This document shows positions 37,038 through 45,827 of a stretch of 64,000 nt of DNA, piece after piece. Location: the NCBI GenBank assembly GCA_001270045.2, contig DF970689.1, positions 324,205-388,204 of the forward strand, in the 5' to 3' direction. The position numbers and the translations under genes are program-made. Source of the DNA: Bacteroidales bacterium 6E (GTDB lineage Bacteria > Bacteroidota > Bacteroidia > Bacteroidales > Prolixibacteraceae). The notes under the pieces are model-generated. The model was not told the origin of the DNA and ran no database searches. It saw only the letters and a list, made by a program, of their open reading frames with translations. Within the stretch, counting starts at the first letter, position 1. Every line of letters begins with the position of its first letter.

Positions 37038-37613
37038 ATGAAAAAATTCCCAAGGTTCCGTTTTCTTTTGATAAATCTGGGAAGAGGACTTATTTGGTTT
37101 TCGCTAATTGCAGCCGCTTATATCCTCTTTATGGAATTGGTTTATAAAAACAACCCGGAAGTCTGGCTTGAAAGGTTATATTCCAAGCCACTCCAGATTT
37201 ATGCCATTTACTTTTTCTCCGAATTCATGATGGGAATTTTCCCTCCTGAATTCTTCATGATTTGGGCCCTACATAAATCCAGTACACTTCACTACGTTTT
37301 CAATGTCGCTTTTTTCGCCATTGTATCCGTGATTGCAGGGTATTCAATGTTTCTTTTGGGAAAATACCTCCAAAGAAGGCTCTATTTCAGGTTTGTCCAG
37401 CGCAAATTCTTCAGGCAATTCATGCCCCAGGTGCGGAAATACGGACTCTTCCTGTTGGTGGTTGCAGCCATTACGCCACTACCCTATTCGGCTACCAGCC
37501 TGGTTGTCGGGTCATCAGGCTACTCCAACCGAATGTACCTTCTGGCTGCCACGACACGTATCCTGAGGTATGCCGTTTATGGTTATATCATCTATCAGAC
37601 CCACAACTTATAG
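37038..37613 (+). CDS. VTT/DedA-like membrane protein
   Basis: This 191-residue protein has five or so hydrophobic segments. The C-terminal half contains AAITPLPYSATSLVVGSSGYSNRMYLLAATTRILRY, here quoted in outline, which resembles the VTT/DedA signature TPLP...LxxG...RxxR. Such proteins act in lipid flipping or membrane homeostasis. It is shorter than classical DedA, and its first half differs. The neighbouring DUF6787-MsrA gene is 106 bp downstream on the same strand. The family link is moderate in strength. Confidence 0.65.
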   Translation: MKKFPRFRFLLINLGRGLIWFSLIAAAYILFMELVYKNNPEVWLERLYSKPLQIYAIYFFSEFMMGIFPPEFFMIWALHKSSTLHYVFNVAFFAIVSVIAGYSMFLLGKYLQRRLYFRFVQRKFFRQFMPQVRKYGLFLLVVAAITPLPYSATSLVVGSSGYSNRMYLLAATTRILRYAVYGYIIYQTHNL

Positions 37614-37719
37614 GTTGGTTCAAACATTTTCGTATGGGTTTCTTTCATCACAAACAGGAAAGCTGATTTTTTAATCAACCAATCGGGGAAAGAAATGTTA
37701 TACAATGAAAAAATAGCGA

Positions 37720-38610
37720 ATGATTCAAAGACTAAAGAAACGCTGGAGAGTTGAATCCACGTTTCAGGCCATCATCATATTAATTGTATTTTCTTTGACC
37801 GGAATGGCCACCTTGCAAGTAAGGAAAGCCATCTGGCCATATCTCGGTCTTGAGCCTGAAACTTCCCTCTGGATCAAGGTTCCGCTTTACATTCTCATCA
37901 TTTTCCCAACATACCAGGTATTGCAGTTGATCATTGCGGCCCTTTTCGGTCAGTTCAGGTTTTTCTGGGAATTTGAGAAAAAGATGTTCCGGAGAATTGG
38001 AATCCTTTCACGAAACAAATCCATCATCATTATTGCATTTACTCTATTTACTTACAATACATCAGCCATGAATCAGGGAAAGGAAACAGCAACCCTTGGA
38101 GGCGGGTGCTTTTGGTGCACCGAAGCCGTATTTCTTCGAATGAAAGGTGTCGAAAAAGTGACTCCGGGATACAGTGGAGGACATATCAAAAACCCTGCCT
38201 ATCGGGAGGTGACAACCGGCAGGACCGGACACGCCGAGGTGATACAGATTGTATTTGACCCCAAGGTGACCACTTATGTGGAAATTCTGGAAGTGTTTTT
38301 TGCCACCCACGACCCAACAACGCTAAACCGTCAGGGAGCAGACGTCGGGACCCAATACAGATCAGCCATTTTTTACCATACGGAATCGCAGAAGAAGGAA
38401 GCAGAGAAAGTCATTCTGGAACTTGAGAGATCGGGAGCCCATGAAAATCCAATTGTAACGGAAGTCAAAGCTTTTACAAATTTTTACGAGGCGGAAGATT
38501 ACCATAAAAACTACTTCAACAACAACCGGAACCAACCTTACTGCAGGTATGTGGTGGCTCCCAAGGTTGAAAAGTTCAATAAACTGTTCAAAGACAAAAT
38601 AAAGCCGTAA
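37720..38610 (+). CDS. msrA: DUF6787 membrane domain fused to peptide methionine sulfoxide reductase MsrA
   Basis: This 296-residue protein has two parts. Residues 1-95 form a DUF6787-like domain with two membrane segments ([29 protein letters not shown]) and the ending [15 protein letters not shown] third hydrophobic segment (101-112) and a short linker follow. From residue 117 there is a complete MsrA with catalytic Cys130 in GGGCFWC, the GYSGG and TGRTGHAEV motifs, QYRSAIF, and a C-terminal Cys in NQPYCRYV. MsrA repairs oxidised methionine. An internal start at 37984 (Met89) would give an exported MsrA, so two products are possible. Confidence 0.85.
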   Translation: MIQRLKKRWRVESTFQAIIILIVFSLTGMATLQVRKAIWPYLGLEPETSLWIKVPLYILIIFPTYQVLQLIIAALFGQFRFFWEFEKKMFRRIGILSRNKSIIIIAFTLFTYNTSAMNQGKETATLGGGCFWCTEAVFLRMKGVEKVTPGYSGGHIKNPAYREVTTGRTGHAEVIQIVFDPKVTTYVEILEVFFATHDPTTLNRQGADVGTQYRSAIFYHTESQKKEAEKVILELERSGAHENPIVTEVKAFTNFYEAEDYHKNYFNNNRNQPYCRYVVAPKVEKFNKLFKDKIKP

Positions 38611-38716
38611 ATTAACCCTGGTTTTAGATGGGACGTATTCATCATACTCCTTTCAGGGTTGAACAGGCATTCACGGGATTTACATACAACAAACCAGAAA
38701 ACTTTAACTTAATCGT

Positions 38717-39109
38717 ATGAAAATCAAATCATTCATTTTATTGTCATTTCTACTTCTTCCATTATTAGGAATTGCCCAGCGAGAATTCATCACTGCTGAG
38801 GGTGATACCATGAAGCGATATGTTTTCATGTTGTTGGAAGCTGGCGATAACCGTAACCACGACTCAATCCAGGTCGTCAACATCCAGAAAGGCCACATGG
38901 ACCATCTGAACATGATGGCCTCCACAGGCAAGCTGATCATGGCAGGTCCTTTCGAGAAGGGCGATCCCTATCGCGGACTTTTGATTTTTGATCTTGAAAC
39001 CATCGAGGAAGCTGAGAAGATGGAGCGTGACGATCCTGCGGTAGTGGCAGGCCGACTGAAAATGAAAACATTTTACTGGTGGTCGGCAAAGGGCGTCACC
39101 CTGAAATAG
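38717..39109 (+). CDS. Exported YciI-like protein
   Basis: This 130-residue protein has a signal peptide (MKIKSFILLSFLLLPLLGIA) and then a YciI-like ferredoxin-fold domain. Family features are the YVFMLLEAGDNR strand, the central HMDHLNMMASTGKLIMAGPF (His/Asp pair) and the terminal VVAGRLKMKTFYWW. YciI-like domains are usually cytosolic, so the signal peptide is a small oddity. The enzymatic role is unknown. It stands downstream of the MsrA fusion on the same strand, with a 106-bp gap. Confidence 0.75.
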   Translation: MKIKSFILLSFLLLPLLGIAQREFITAEGDTMKRYVFMLLEAGDNRNHDSIQVVNIQKGHMDHLNMMASTGKLIMAGPFEKGDPYRGLLIFDLETIEEAEKMERDDPAVVAGRLKMKTFYWWSAKGVTLK

Positions 39110-39128
39110 CTATTCCACCTGGCGGTCT

Positions 39129-40088
39129 TTACTCTCCCTCCTTGTGTAACCAGACCACCTTTTGTTCCGACACATTGGGCTTGCCTAGGATGTCTCGGTA
39201 CAATTCAGGTCTCCTTGCCTTGGTGTATCGGTGCCCACCTGCCTGGATAAGCTTCTCGGGCACCAGCGTTGCCGTCACAAAATCATTGTCAAGTTTCCTG
39301 CATTCCGCAACGACATCACCATGAGGGTCAATAATCATGGAGCATCCGTTCTTAAGCTGGTCGTCATCCATGCCGATCGGATTGGAGAAAACCACATAAA
39401 TACCATTGTCCCAAGCCCTTGAAGGAAGCCATTTCATCAACCACATCCTGCCTTTAGGCCCATCAAACTCCAACCGAAGGGAAGTGGGATCATTTTCGCG
39501 GTTCTCCCAAAGGACAGGATCAACAAAACCGGCGCCAGGTCGGGGTGATGGCGTGCACATGGTCACATGGGGCATAAATATGACCTGGGCGCCCAATAAC
39601 GCGGTAGCACGTACATTCTCCACAACATTATTGTCGTAACAGATCAGGATACCGCATTTCCATCCATACAAGTCAAAAACACAATATTCCGTACCCGGTG
39701 ACAGGTAAGGATTGATAAAAGGATGCAGCTTCCTGTAGCGGGCGACCAATCCGTTCCTGTCGACACAGACATATGCCTTGTACAGCTTTTCTTCGAAATC
39801 CTTTTCAAAAAGCCCGGCCAATACGGCTATGTCATGCTTTTCCGCAATCTGCCTCATTCTTTCCAGACTGGCTCCGCCAGGAATCGGTTCTGCCAGGTCC
39901 AGCATCTCTTCTTTCGATAAATTCCGGGCAAAAGTATAGCCGGTAATGGAACATTCATGGAAAGCGATGGCTTTGGCACCATCTGCAGCTGCCTTTGCGG
40001 CCAGTTCTTCCATAACCGAAAGGTTATATTCCTTATCGCCACTCCTGTTCTCGAACTGTGCGGTCGCAATTTTCAGGTTTTTCATCAT
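39129..40088 (-). CDS. Carbon-nitrogen hydrolase (nitrilase superfamily)
   Basis: This 319-residue protein is a nitrilase-superfamily amidohydrolase. The catalytic triad positions are visible: Glu in AIAFHECSITGY (about 45), Lys in YRKLHPFI (about 122), and Cys in GILICYDNNVVENVR (about 155). It has no signal peptide. It resembles N-carbamoyl-amine or aliphatic amidases, but the substrate cannot be fixed from motifs. It converges with the YciI gene 20 bp away and diverges from the M3 peptidase gene. Confidence 0.9.
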   Translation of the reverse strand: MMKNLKIATAQFENRSGDKEYNLSVMEELAAKAAADGAKAIAFHECSITGYTFARNLSKEEMLDLAEPIPGGASLERMRQIAEKHDIAVLAGLFEKDFEEKLYKAYVCVDRNGLVARYRKLHPFINPYLSPGTEYCVFDLYGWKCGILICYDNNVVENVRATALLGAQVIFMPHVTMCTPSPRPGAGFVDPVLWENRENDPTSLRLEFDGPKGRMWLMKWLPSRAWDNGIYVVFSNPIGMDDDQLKNGCSMIIDPHGDVVAECRKLDNDFVTATLVPEKLIQAGGHRYTKARRPELYRDILGKPNVSEQKVVWLHKEGE

Positions 40089-40129
40089 CAGGTTGATTTG
40101 TTAAGTTTTAGAAATCAGCTGAATTATTC

Positions 40130-40138
40130 TAATTTCGC
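40130..40138 (+). promoter_or_regulatory. Promoter-like element of the M3 peptidase
   Basis: TAATTTCGC differs from TAnnTTTGC at one position and ends 30 nt before the ATG of the M3 peptidase gene. Confidence 0.4.
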
Positions 40139-40167
40139 AAACAAAATTAAATCTTTAACATTAGATT

Positions 40168-42288
40168 ATGAAGAATACCACCATTATCCTTTTGCTTTTG
40201 GCAGGCATCGCTGTTTCGTCCTGCCAGAATCAGGGCAAATCCACGGCCACTGATTCGGAGAATCCATTTTTTACGGAGTATACAACACCTTTCCAGGTAC
40301 CTCCATTCGACCAGATCAAGCTCGAGCACTTTATGCCGGCAATTGATGAAGGGATCCTGCAACAGGAAGCTGAAATCAAGGCTATCGTAGAAAACCAGGA
40401 TGAACCAACCTTCGAAAACACTATCCTGGCATTCGACAATTCAGGAGAATTGCTTTCAAAGGTCAATTCGGTGTTCGGTCCACTGAATTCGGCCGTCACC
40501 AATGACGAAATGCAGGCACTGGCCCGCGAAATTTCGCCAAAACAGACCATCCACCGCGACAATATCATGCTCAACCCGGTTCTTTTCCAGCGCATTAAGG
40601 CTGTTTATGAAAAGAGGAATGAACTTGGTCTTGATGCACAGCAGCTCAGGTTGGTTGAAAAATACTATCAGGATTTTGAAAGGAATGGCGCCAACCTGTC
40701 AGCGGAAGACCAGACGAAACTGAGGGGCCTCAATGAGGAACTGTCAAAACTCCAGCTTAAGTTTTCGGAAAACGTTTTACTTGAAACCAACCGTAATTTC
40801 CGACTGGTGGTTGAAAATGAAGCGGACCTCAAAGGACTTCCACAGGACGTCATTGTAAGGGCTGCCGAACAAGCCAAAAAAGACAGTATGGAAGGCAAAT
40901 GGGTATTCACCCTCGATAAGCCCAGCATGCTTCCTTTCCTCCAGTTTGCTGAGAACCGCGAATTGCGCGAAAAACTCTATCGTGGTTATTACATGCGCGG
41001 GGACAATGACAATGAATTTGACAACAAGGAAATCATCAAACAACTTGTAAAACTGCGTGACCAGAAAGCCAAACTGATGGGCTTCAAGAATTTTGCCGAA
41101 TATGTGATTGACATTAACATGGCCAAAACACCGGATGCAGTCTATGACTTCCTGAAGCAACTCTGGGAACCAGCCATGAAAATCGCTAAATCTGACCGTG
41201 ATGCCATGCAGAAAATTATTGATGCCGAAGGTGGAAACTTCAAACTGGCAGCCCACGACTGGTGGTATTACTCCGAAAAACTTCGCAAACAGAAATTTGA
41301 TCTGGATGAAAATGAGGTTAAACCTTACTTTAGCCTTGAGAACACCATCAACGGAATGTTCCATGTCGCCACCCAGCTTTATGGCATCACCTTCGAAAAG
41401 CGTGATGACATTCCGGTATACCATGAGGAAGCATCTGCTTATGAAGTCAAGGAAGCCGACGGATCACACGTAGGTGTCCTGTTCGTCGATTTCCATCCCC
41501 GTGACGGCAAACGTCCCGGTGCCTGGTGCACCAGCTTCCGCCGTTCAGCCTATAAGAATGGGGAAAGGGTTTATCCGCTCAGCACCATTGTCATGAACTT
41601 CACCCGCCCTGCCGGTGACACACCTGCATTATTGAGCTTCGACGAAGTGTCAACGATGTTCCATGAATTTGGACATGCACTTCACGGATTGTTTACCGAT
41701 GAGCCTTACAAAAGGACTTCAGGCAGTGTTCCGCGTGACTTTGTGGAATTGCCTTCACAAATCATGGAACATTGGGCTTCCGAACCCGAAGTCATGAAAG
41801 TCTATGCCCGTCATTACCAGACAGGAGAGGCCATTCCGGATGAGTTGATAGCCAAGCTCCAGGCGGCGGCAACTTATGATCAGGGATTCATTACCGGTGA
41901 ATATGTGGCGGCATCATTGCTTGACCTCGATTATCACACCACCGAAAATCCCGACATCGCCGATGTAAGGGAATTCGAAAAACAGTCCATGGAAAAATAT
42001 GGCCTGATTCCCGAAATTCTGCCCCGTTACAGGAGTACCTATTTCTCGCATACCTTCAGTGGCGGTTACACTGCAGGATACTACGTATACATCTGGGCCG
42101 GGGTACTTGACTCCGACGCTTTTGAAGCCTTCAAGGAAACCGGGGACATCTACAATAAGGATGTGGCATCGAAATTCCGTACCCTGCTTTCAAAATCAGG
42201 TTCCGATGAAGGTATGAATATCTACAGGCAGTTCAGGGGTAAAGATCCCGAGATCACTCCACTGCTGAAAAACAGAGGACTTCTTTAA
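40168..42288 (+). CDS. dcp: M3-family metallopeptidase lipoprotein (Dcp-like)
   Basis: This 706-residue protein is a peptidyl-dipeptidase or oligopeptidase of family M3. It has a lipoprotein signal with lipobox VSSC (Cys19). The zinc motif HEFGH (in MFHEFGHALHG, about residue 500) is intact, with the downstream Glu in FVELPSQIMEHW. Typical blocks such as LLSFDEVSTMF and FSHTFSGGYTAGYYVYIWA are present. Bacteroidota Dcp enzymes of this kind are periplasmic, as this signal also suggests. It is followed by a strong bidirectional terminator. Confidence 0.95.
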   Translation: MKNTTIILLLLAGIAVSSCQNQGKSTATDSENPFFTEYTTPFQVPPFDQIKLEHFMPAIDEGILQQEAEIKAIVENQDEPTFENTILAFDNSGELLSKVNSVFGPLNSAVTNDEMQALAREISPKQTIHRDNIMLNPVLFQRIKAVYEKRNELGLDAQQLRLVEKYYQDFERNGANLSAEDQTKLRGLNEELSKLQLKFSENVLLETNRNFRLVVENEADLKGLPQDVIVRAAEQAKKDSMEGKWVFTLDKPSMLPFLQFAENRELREKLYRGYYMRGDNDNEFDNKEIIKQLVKLRDQKAKLMGFKNFAEYVIDINMAKTPDAVYDFLKQLWEPAMKIAKSDRDAMQKIIDAEGGNFKLAAHDWWYYSEKLRKQKFDLDENEVKPYFSLENTINGMFHVATQLYGITFEKRDDIPVYHEEASAYEVKEADGSHVGVLFVDFHPRDGKRPGAWCTSFRRSAYKNGERVYPLSTIVMNFTRPAGDTPALLSFDEVSTMFHEFGHALHGLFTDEPYKRTSGSVPRDFVELPSQIMEHWASEPEVMKVYARHYQTGEAIPDELIAKLQAAATYDQGFITGEYVAASLLDLDYHTTENPDIADVREFEKQSMEKYGLIPEILPRYRSTYFSHTFSGGYTAGYYVYIWAGVLDSDAFEAFKETGDIYNKDVASKFRTLLSKSGSDEGMNIYRQFRGKDPEITPLLKNRGLL

Positions 42289-42311
42289 TGAATTGAATTC
42301 ATTGACCCGAT

Positions 42312-42351
42312 AAAAAAATCCCGTCCGGAAGAGTTTCCGGACGGGATTTTT
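42312..42351. terminator. Strong bidirectional terminator between dcp and mscS
   Basis: A 13-bp perfect stem (ATCCCGTCCGGAA with TTCCGGACGGGAT) around a GAGT-like loop has A- and T-runs at both ends. It separates the convergent M3 peptidase and MscS genes. Confidence 0.93.
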
Positions 42352-42362
42352 ATTTATTGTCA

Positions 42363-43181
42363 TCAACGATTAACGACGTTTTCCAAAGGGTTTTGGTTTT
42401 CGTGCTGGAGCGACACCTTCAGGACAGGAATTTCGATTCCTTCCCTGCGGAAAGCCTCCATGACCGAAAGGAAGACTGAGTTCCGCACTTTCAGGAAGTT
42501 GTCGCGCTCGTGCCAAACGGCAAAGGTTATCTCCACGCCATTGGCGCCAAACGCCGACATGATGACTATGGTCTCTGGTTCATCGAGTACCAGGGGATTA
42601 TGGGCTGCAATCTCTTCCAGCAATGATTTCACCTTCTGAAGATCTGCCTGGTATGTGACAGTCAACTTGATATCCATCCTGCGGATCGGGAAACGGGTAA
42701 CATTGATCAGCTCGGTACTGATGACAGTCTGGTTCGGAATACGGAGCAGCAGGTTATCGAAAGTCTTGATCTTGATGGATAAAAGGTCAATGGAATAGAC
42801 CCTGCCGGTCTTGTCTCCGATACGAACTACGTCACCGATTTCAAATGACTTTTCTGAAACCAGGAACAGGCCGCTCACGATGTTGCCCAGACTGGTCTGG
42901 GAGGCGACACCGATCACGATACCCAATACTCCTGCTGCACCAAATAAGGCGGTGATATCCACCTCAAGCATCCGAAACACAAAAAAAGTAAGGACTATCA
43001 ATCCGGTATATACGATTCCCCGGTTTACCACAACCCTCGATTGCTTCGTCATCTTGCGGGTGAAGGTTGCCCTCACCGCATAGGCAAGACCATAAATAAT
43101 GGCAAGACCTATCGCAATGGTCAGGATGATGCGCACGATTTTCTCCACCACCTCAGGTGACATATTGAGTCCAAAGTCCAT
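42363..43181 (-). CDS. mscS: MscS-type mechanosensitive ion channel
   Basis: This 272-residue protein has three hydrophobic segments followed by the MscS beta domain. The pore helix region reads GAAGVLGIVIGVASQTSLGNIVSGLFL, quoted in outline. The beta domain begins SFEIGDVVRIGDKTGRV and continues LRIPNQTVISTELINVT. The length matches E. coli MscS (286 aa). The channel protects the cell from hypo-osmotic shock. Its start is 2 bp from the stop of a DUF432-like gene, so the two are co-expressed. Confidence 0.93.
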   Translation of the reverse strand: MDFGLNMSPEVVEKIVRIILTIAIGLAIIYGLAYAVRATFTRKMTKQSRVVVNRGIVYTGLIVLTFFVFRMLEVDITALFGAAGVLGIVIGVASQTSLGNIVSGLFLVSEKSFEIGDVVRIGDKTGRVYSIDLLSIKIKTFDNLLLRIPNQTVISTELINVTRFPIRRMDIKLTVTYQADLQKVKSLLEEIAAHNPLVLDEPETIVIMSAFGANGVEITFAVWHERDNFLKVRNSVFLSVMEAFRREGIEIPVLKVSLQHENQNPLENVVNR

Positions 43182-43183
43182 AA

Positions 43184-43990
43184 CTATATCTGGTATATGT
43201 TTTTAATGAAATGAAAATTGATCATCAACGATGATTTCCCTCCGGAAGATCTTGGGGTGGCCAGCTGAAGGTGATTATCACCATGCACACTCTTATCCAC
43301 CCGGTATGTGGCACTGCTAATCTGCTCCTTTCCCTTGTATTCGATATCCACGACGCTGGTCATCAGGCCATGGCTGGTCGAAAGTATCGCCAGATTGTCT
43401 ACCCGGATGATGAATCGCTGAACCTCGAGCAACAGGGTTGAATGGTTGGTAATCAGCACCGGGCATATGACCTCCCAGGGCAAAGGATCCAAAAGTTCCG
43501 GATCTTTCTGGTAATGGCTGCCCAGGGCAAAGGCTGTCTCTCCTTCATCGGGTTCCCCAAACCAGGTGTCAGATAGCCTGATCAACGGATATTCGGTGAT
43601 AAAATAATCCGTTATGGCATCCGTATGGTGAAACTGGAGGTTCAAAGGCACCTTGACAAAAAATCTCATGCTCTGTCCCGGGAGAATCCTCATACCACTG
43701 TTCTTCAGCACCACCGGTTTCAAAGGGAGTGCAGGCGTTATCACCAGCGTATCTGAACGGCCCGATTGAAAAAGGTCACTTTCGCTTACCTCCAATGATG
43801 GTATCTCCGAACTTCTGTAAATCCCCTCAAAAGGTTGCTCCGTTGGAAGAACGTGAAATCCCCAACCCATGGAAAACCGCTTCACGATAAGGTGCAGAGT
43901 GCCAGCCCTGATTTCAAGTCCCTGCCCATTGGATATCTCATGCTTTCCGAAAATCTCCTGAATTGTCATGCCATTTCGTTTAGTTTTCAA
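43184..43990 (-). CDS. DUF432-like protein coupled to MscS
   Basis: This 268-residue soluble-looking protein lacks signal peptide and membrane segments. It begins MTIQEIFGKHEISNGQGLEI and has beta-rich blocks such as RILPGQSMRFFVKVPLNLQF, YPLIRLSDTWFGEPDEGE and SHGLMTSVVDIEYKGKEQISSA. The start and the position beside an MscS gene suggest DUF432, a family of unknown function known mainly in archaea, but this link is from memory. It lies 2 bp upstream of mscS, so it could be an accessory subunit or regulator of the channel. An internal ATG at 43969 is a possible start. Confidence 0.5.
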   Translation of the reverse strand: MKTKRNGMTIQEIFGKHEISNGQGLEIRAGTLHLIVKRFSMGWGFHVLPTEQPFEGIYRSSEIPSLEVSESDLFQSGRSDTLVITPALPLKPVVLKNSGMRILPGQSMRFFVKVPLNLQFHHTDAITDYFITEYPLIRLSDTWFGEPDEGETAFALGSHYQKDPELLDPLPWEVICPVLITNHSTLLLEVQRFIIRVDNLAILSTSHGLMTSVVDIEYKGKEQISSATYRVDKSVHGDNHLQLATPRSSGGKSSLMINFHFIKNIYQI

Positions 43991-44117
43991 AAATACAACA
44001 AATCACACTTGAAACCTCCGATGCGTTTTGCAAGAAAAAGTGATATCACCATGTAATGATTCTCCGCGATAAACGTCATACCTTTGAAAACAAGCAGGAA
44101 CTATCGGAAAAGAAACG

Positions 44118-44657
44118 ATGCAAACAAACGAATTTAAACAGGAGGTGCTGCCACTCAGCAAGAGCATGTTGCGATTTGCGGCACTGTTTCTGAAGGACAG
44201 CGATGCATCACAGGATATTGTCCAGGAAGTGTTCCTTAAACTCTGGCAGATCAAGGATGAACTTGACCATGTCGACAACTTGAAGGCGTTTGTCACCCGA
44301 ATGGTACGGAATAAATGCCTCGACCATATCAGGGCAGGCAAGAAATGGGTGATCAGGGACACACTGGAGCAAAAGGCCATTGAGTTGGCTGACGAATATG
44401 ATCGTGTCGAGTGGAGCGAAACCAGTTCAAGAATCAGGGTACTGATCAGCAAGCTTCCGGAGCAACAACAAACGGTCATGTACCTGAGAGATATCGAACA
44501 GAATGAATATGATGAAATTGAAGATATTACAGGCTTAAATGCCAATGCGATCAGGGTGAACCTGTCGCGTGCAAGGAAAAAGGTGAGGGATGAATTACTT
44601 AAAACATGGAATCATGAAAGCGAACATAGCAAAGACATTACTGCAAAAATTCTTTGA
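44118..44657 (+). CDS. ECF RNA polymerase sigma factor
   Basis: This 179-residue protein is an extracytoplasmic-function sigma factor. Region 2 shows the FLKDSDASQDIVQEVFLKLW motif and region 4 the helix-turn-helix YLRDIEQNEYDEIEDITGLNANAIRVNLSRARKKVR, quoted in outline. The arrangement is normal, with no extra domain. The next gene overlaps by 44 bp and has one membrane segment, so it may be the cognate anti-sigma factor. The third gene encodes an exported DUF4252 protein, which may be the target or the signal-sensing partner. Confidence 0.92.
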   Translation: MQTNEFKQEVLPLSKSMLRFAALFLKDSDASQDIVQEVFLKLWQIKDELDHVDNLKAFVTRMVRNKCLDHIRAGKKWVIRDTLEQKAIELADEYDRVEWSETSSRIRVLISKLPEQQQTVMYLRDIEQNEYDEIEDITGLNANAIRVNLSRARKKVRDELLKTWNHESEHSKDITAKIL

Positions 44658-45159
44658 AGCGGAGACTTCCCTGGAAGAGGAAAAGATGCTGAGGGAATAT
44701 TTCAACCAGGGCGAGGTAGACCCGGAGCTGCTTCCCTACCGCGAGTTCTTTGCAGATACGGAAAGTCAGTTCAAAACCAAAGGGGAAGACCAGATTGAAG
44801 AAAAGGTGATGGACCATATCCTGGAAAACGAAAGCAAAAACAGGGGTCGTTACCGACAACTTTGGCTGACAGTATCAGGAATTGCCGCCTCCCTGGTCAT
44901 AGCGGTTTCCTCCATGCTTTACTACCAGAGCCAGCAAGGCTATCAGGACACGTTCACGAATCCGGATGAAGCCTATGCATATGCTGAACAGACCCTCGCT
45001 TTTGTATCCCAGAAATACAACCAGGGACTGGCAAGCCTTGAACCCCTGAAGAAAGTGAACCAGTCGGTGCAACCTCTTGAAAACGGGCTACAGACATTGA
45101 ACAAAGGTTTAAACCAGATACCCTCAAATCTTATAAAAGGGAATGATTCACAGGAATAA
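44614..45159 (+). CDS. Probable anti-sigma-like single-pass membrane protein
   Basis: This protein (181 aa from the preferred start MKANIAKTLLQ) begins with a helical cytoplasmic part (KFFEAETSLEEEKMLREYFNQG), has one membrane segment (LWLTVSGIAASLVIAVSSML) and a periplasmic tail. The cytoplasmic part resembles the sigma-binding end of FecR-like anti-sigma factors and other short Bacteroidota anti-sigma proteins, but no ZAS zinc motif is visible. It overlaps the sigma gene by 44 bp, so the pair is translationally linked. The frame is also open from 44590. The function is inferred from position and topology. Confidence 0.65.
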   Translation: MKANIAKTLLQKFFEAETSLEEEKMLREYFNQGEVDPELLPYREFFADTESQFKTKGEDQIEEKVMDHILENESKNRGRYRQLWLTVSGIAASLVIAVSSMLYYQSQQGYQDTFTNPDEAYAYAEQTLAFVSQKYNQGLASLEPLKKVNQSVQPLENGLQTLNKGLNQIPSNLIKGNDSQE

Positions 45160-45210
45160 AGTTTACAGGAAAGAATAATATACAAGAAATAATCTCTAAA
45201 AAATAGCAAA

Positions 45211-45717
45211 ATGAAACGATTGATTTTAATGATTGCAATGCTGGCACCCATGGTATTGGCCGCACAGAAAAGCCCGGTCGACAAGCTGTTCGACAAATAT
45301 GCCAACCAGGATGGCTTTACCACCGTCAACATTTCCGGAAAACTTCTGGGAATGGCCGGAAAGATGGACAAAAGCAATCCCGACACGAATGATATGCTGA
45401 ACAAGCTATCAGGAATCCGGATCCTGTCGGTCGATGACGAGTCCTTAAATTCAAAACTCGATTTCTACAAGGAACTCGAAAACGACGGATTCTTCAGGAA
45501 CAACACCTATGAAGTACTGATGGAGGTGACCGAAAAGAACGAGGTGGTCCGTTTCTACGGACGTACCACACCTGAAGGTAAGTATGGAGAACTGCTGCTT
45601 GTCGTCGGAGGGAAAAGCAATGCCCTGATCAGCATCAGGGGAATCATCGATCCTGATAACATCGGAAAAATCATGGATGGTTTGGATGTGGATGTCGATG
45701 TAAGTAAAAAACCATAA
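45211..45717 (+). CDS. Exported DUF4252 protein
   Basis: This 168-residue protein has a signal peptide (MKRLILMIAMLAPMVLA, cut before AQKS). The mature part shows the DUF4252 pattern: VDKLFDKYANQDGFTTVNIS, then FYKELENDGF, MEVTEKNEVVRFYGR and LLLVVGGKSNALISIRG. DUF4252 proteins are common in Bacteroidota, often next to ECF sigma/anti-sigma pairs as here, and their role is unknown. It is followed by a terminator. The gene may be controlled by the sigma factor encoded just upstream. Confidence 0.85.
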   Translation: MKRLILMIAMLAPMVLAAQKSPVDKLFDKYANQDGFTTVNISGKLLGMAGKMDKSNPDTNDMLNKLSGIRILSVDDESLNSKLDFYKELENDGFFRNNTYEVLMEVTEKNEVVRFYGRTTPEGKYGELLLVVGGKSNALISIRGIIDPDNIGKIMDGLDVDVDVSKKP

Positions 45718-45731
45718 ATGCATCAACTGGC

Positions 45732-45769
45732 AAAAAGGCTGTATCAATAACGATGCAGCTTTTTTTTTT
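45732..45769 (+). terminator. Intrinsic terminator of the sigma/DUF4252 operon
   Basis: The stem AGGCTGTATC with GATGCAGCTT (two wobbles, AATAAC loop) is followed by about ten T. It ends the ECF operon 15 bp past the last stop codon. Confidence 0.8.
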
Positions 45770-45827
45770 GCACAGGCACATCAACAATATCAATAAATAC
45801 CAATATCTATTATCACAATGGTTTCCT

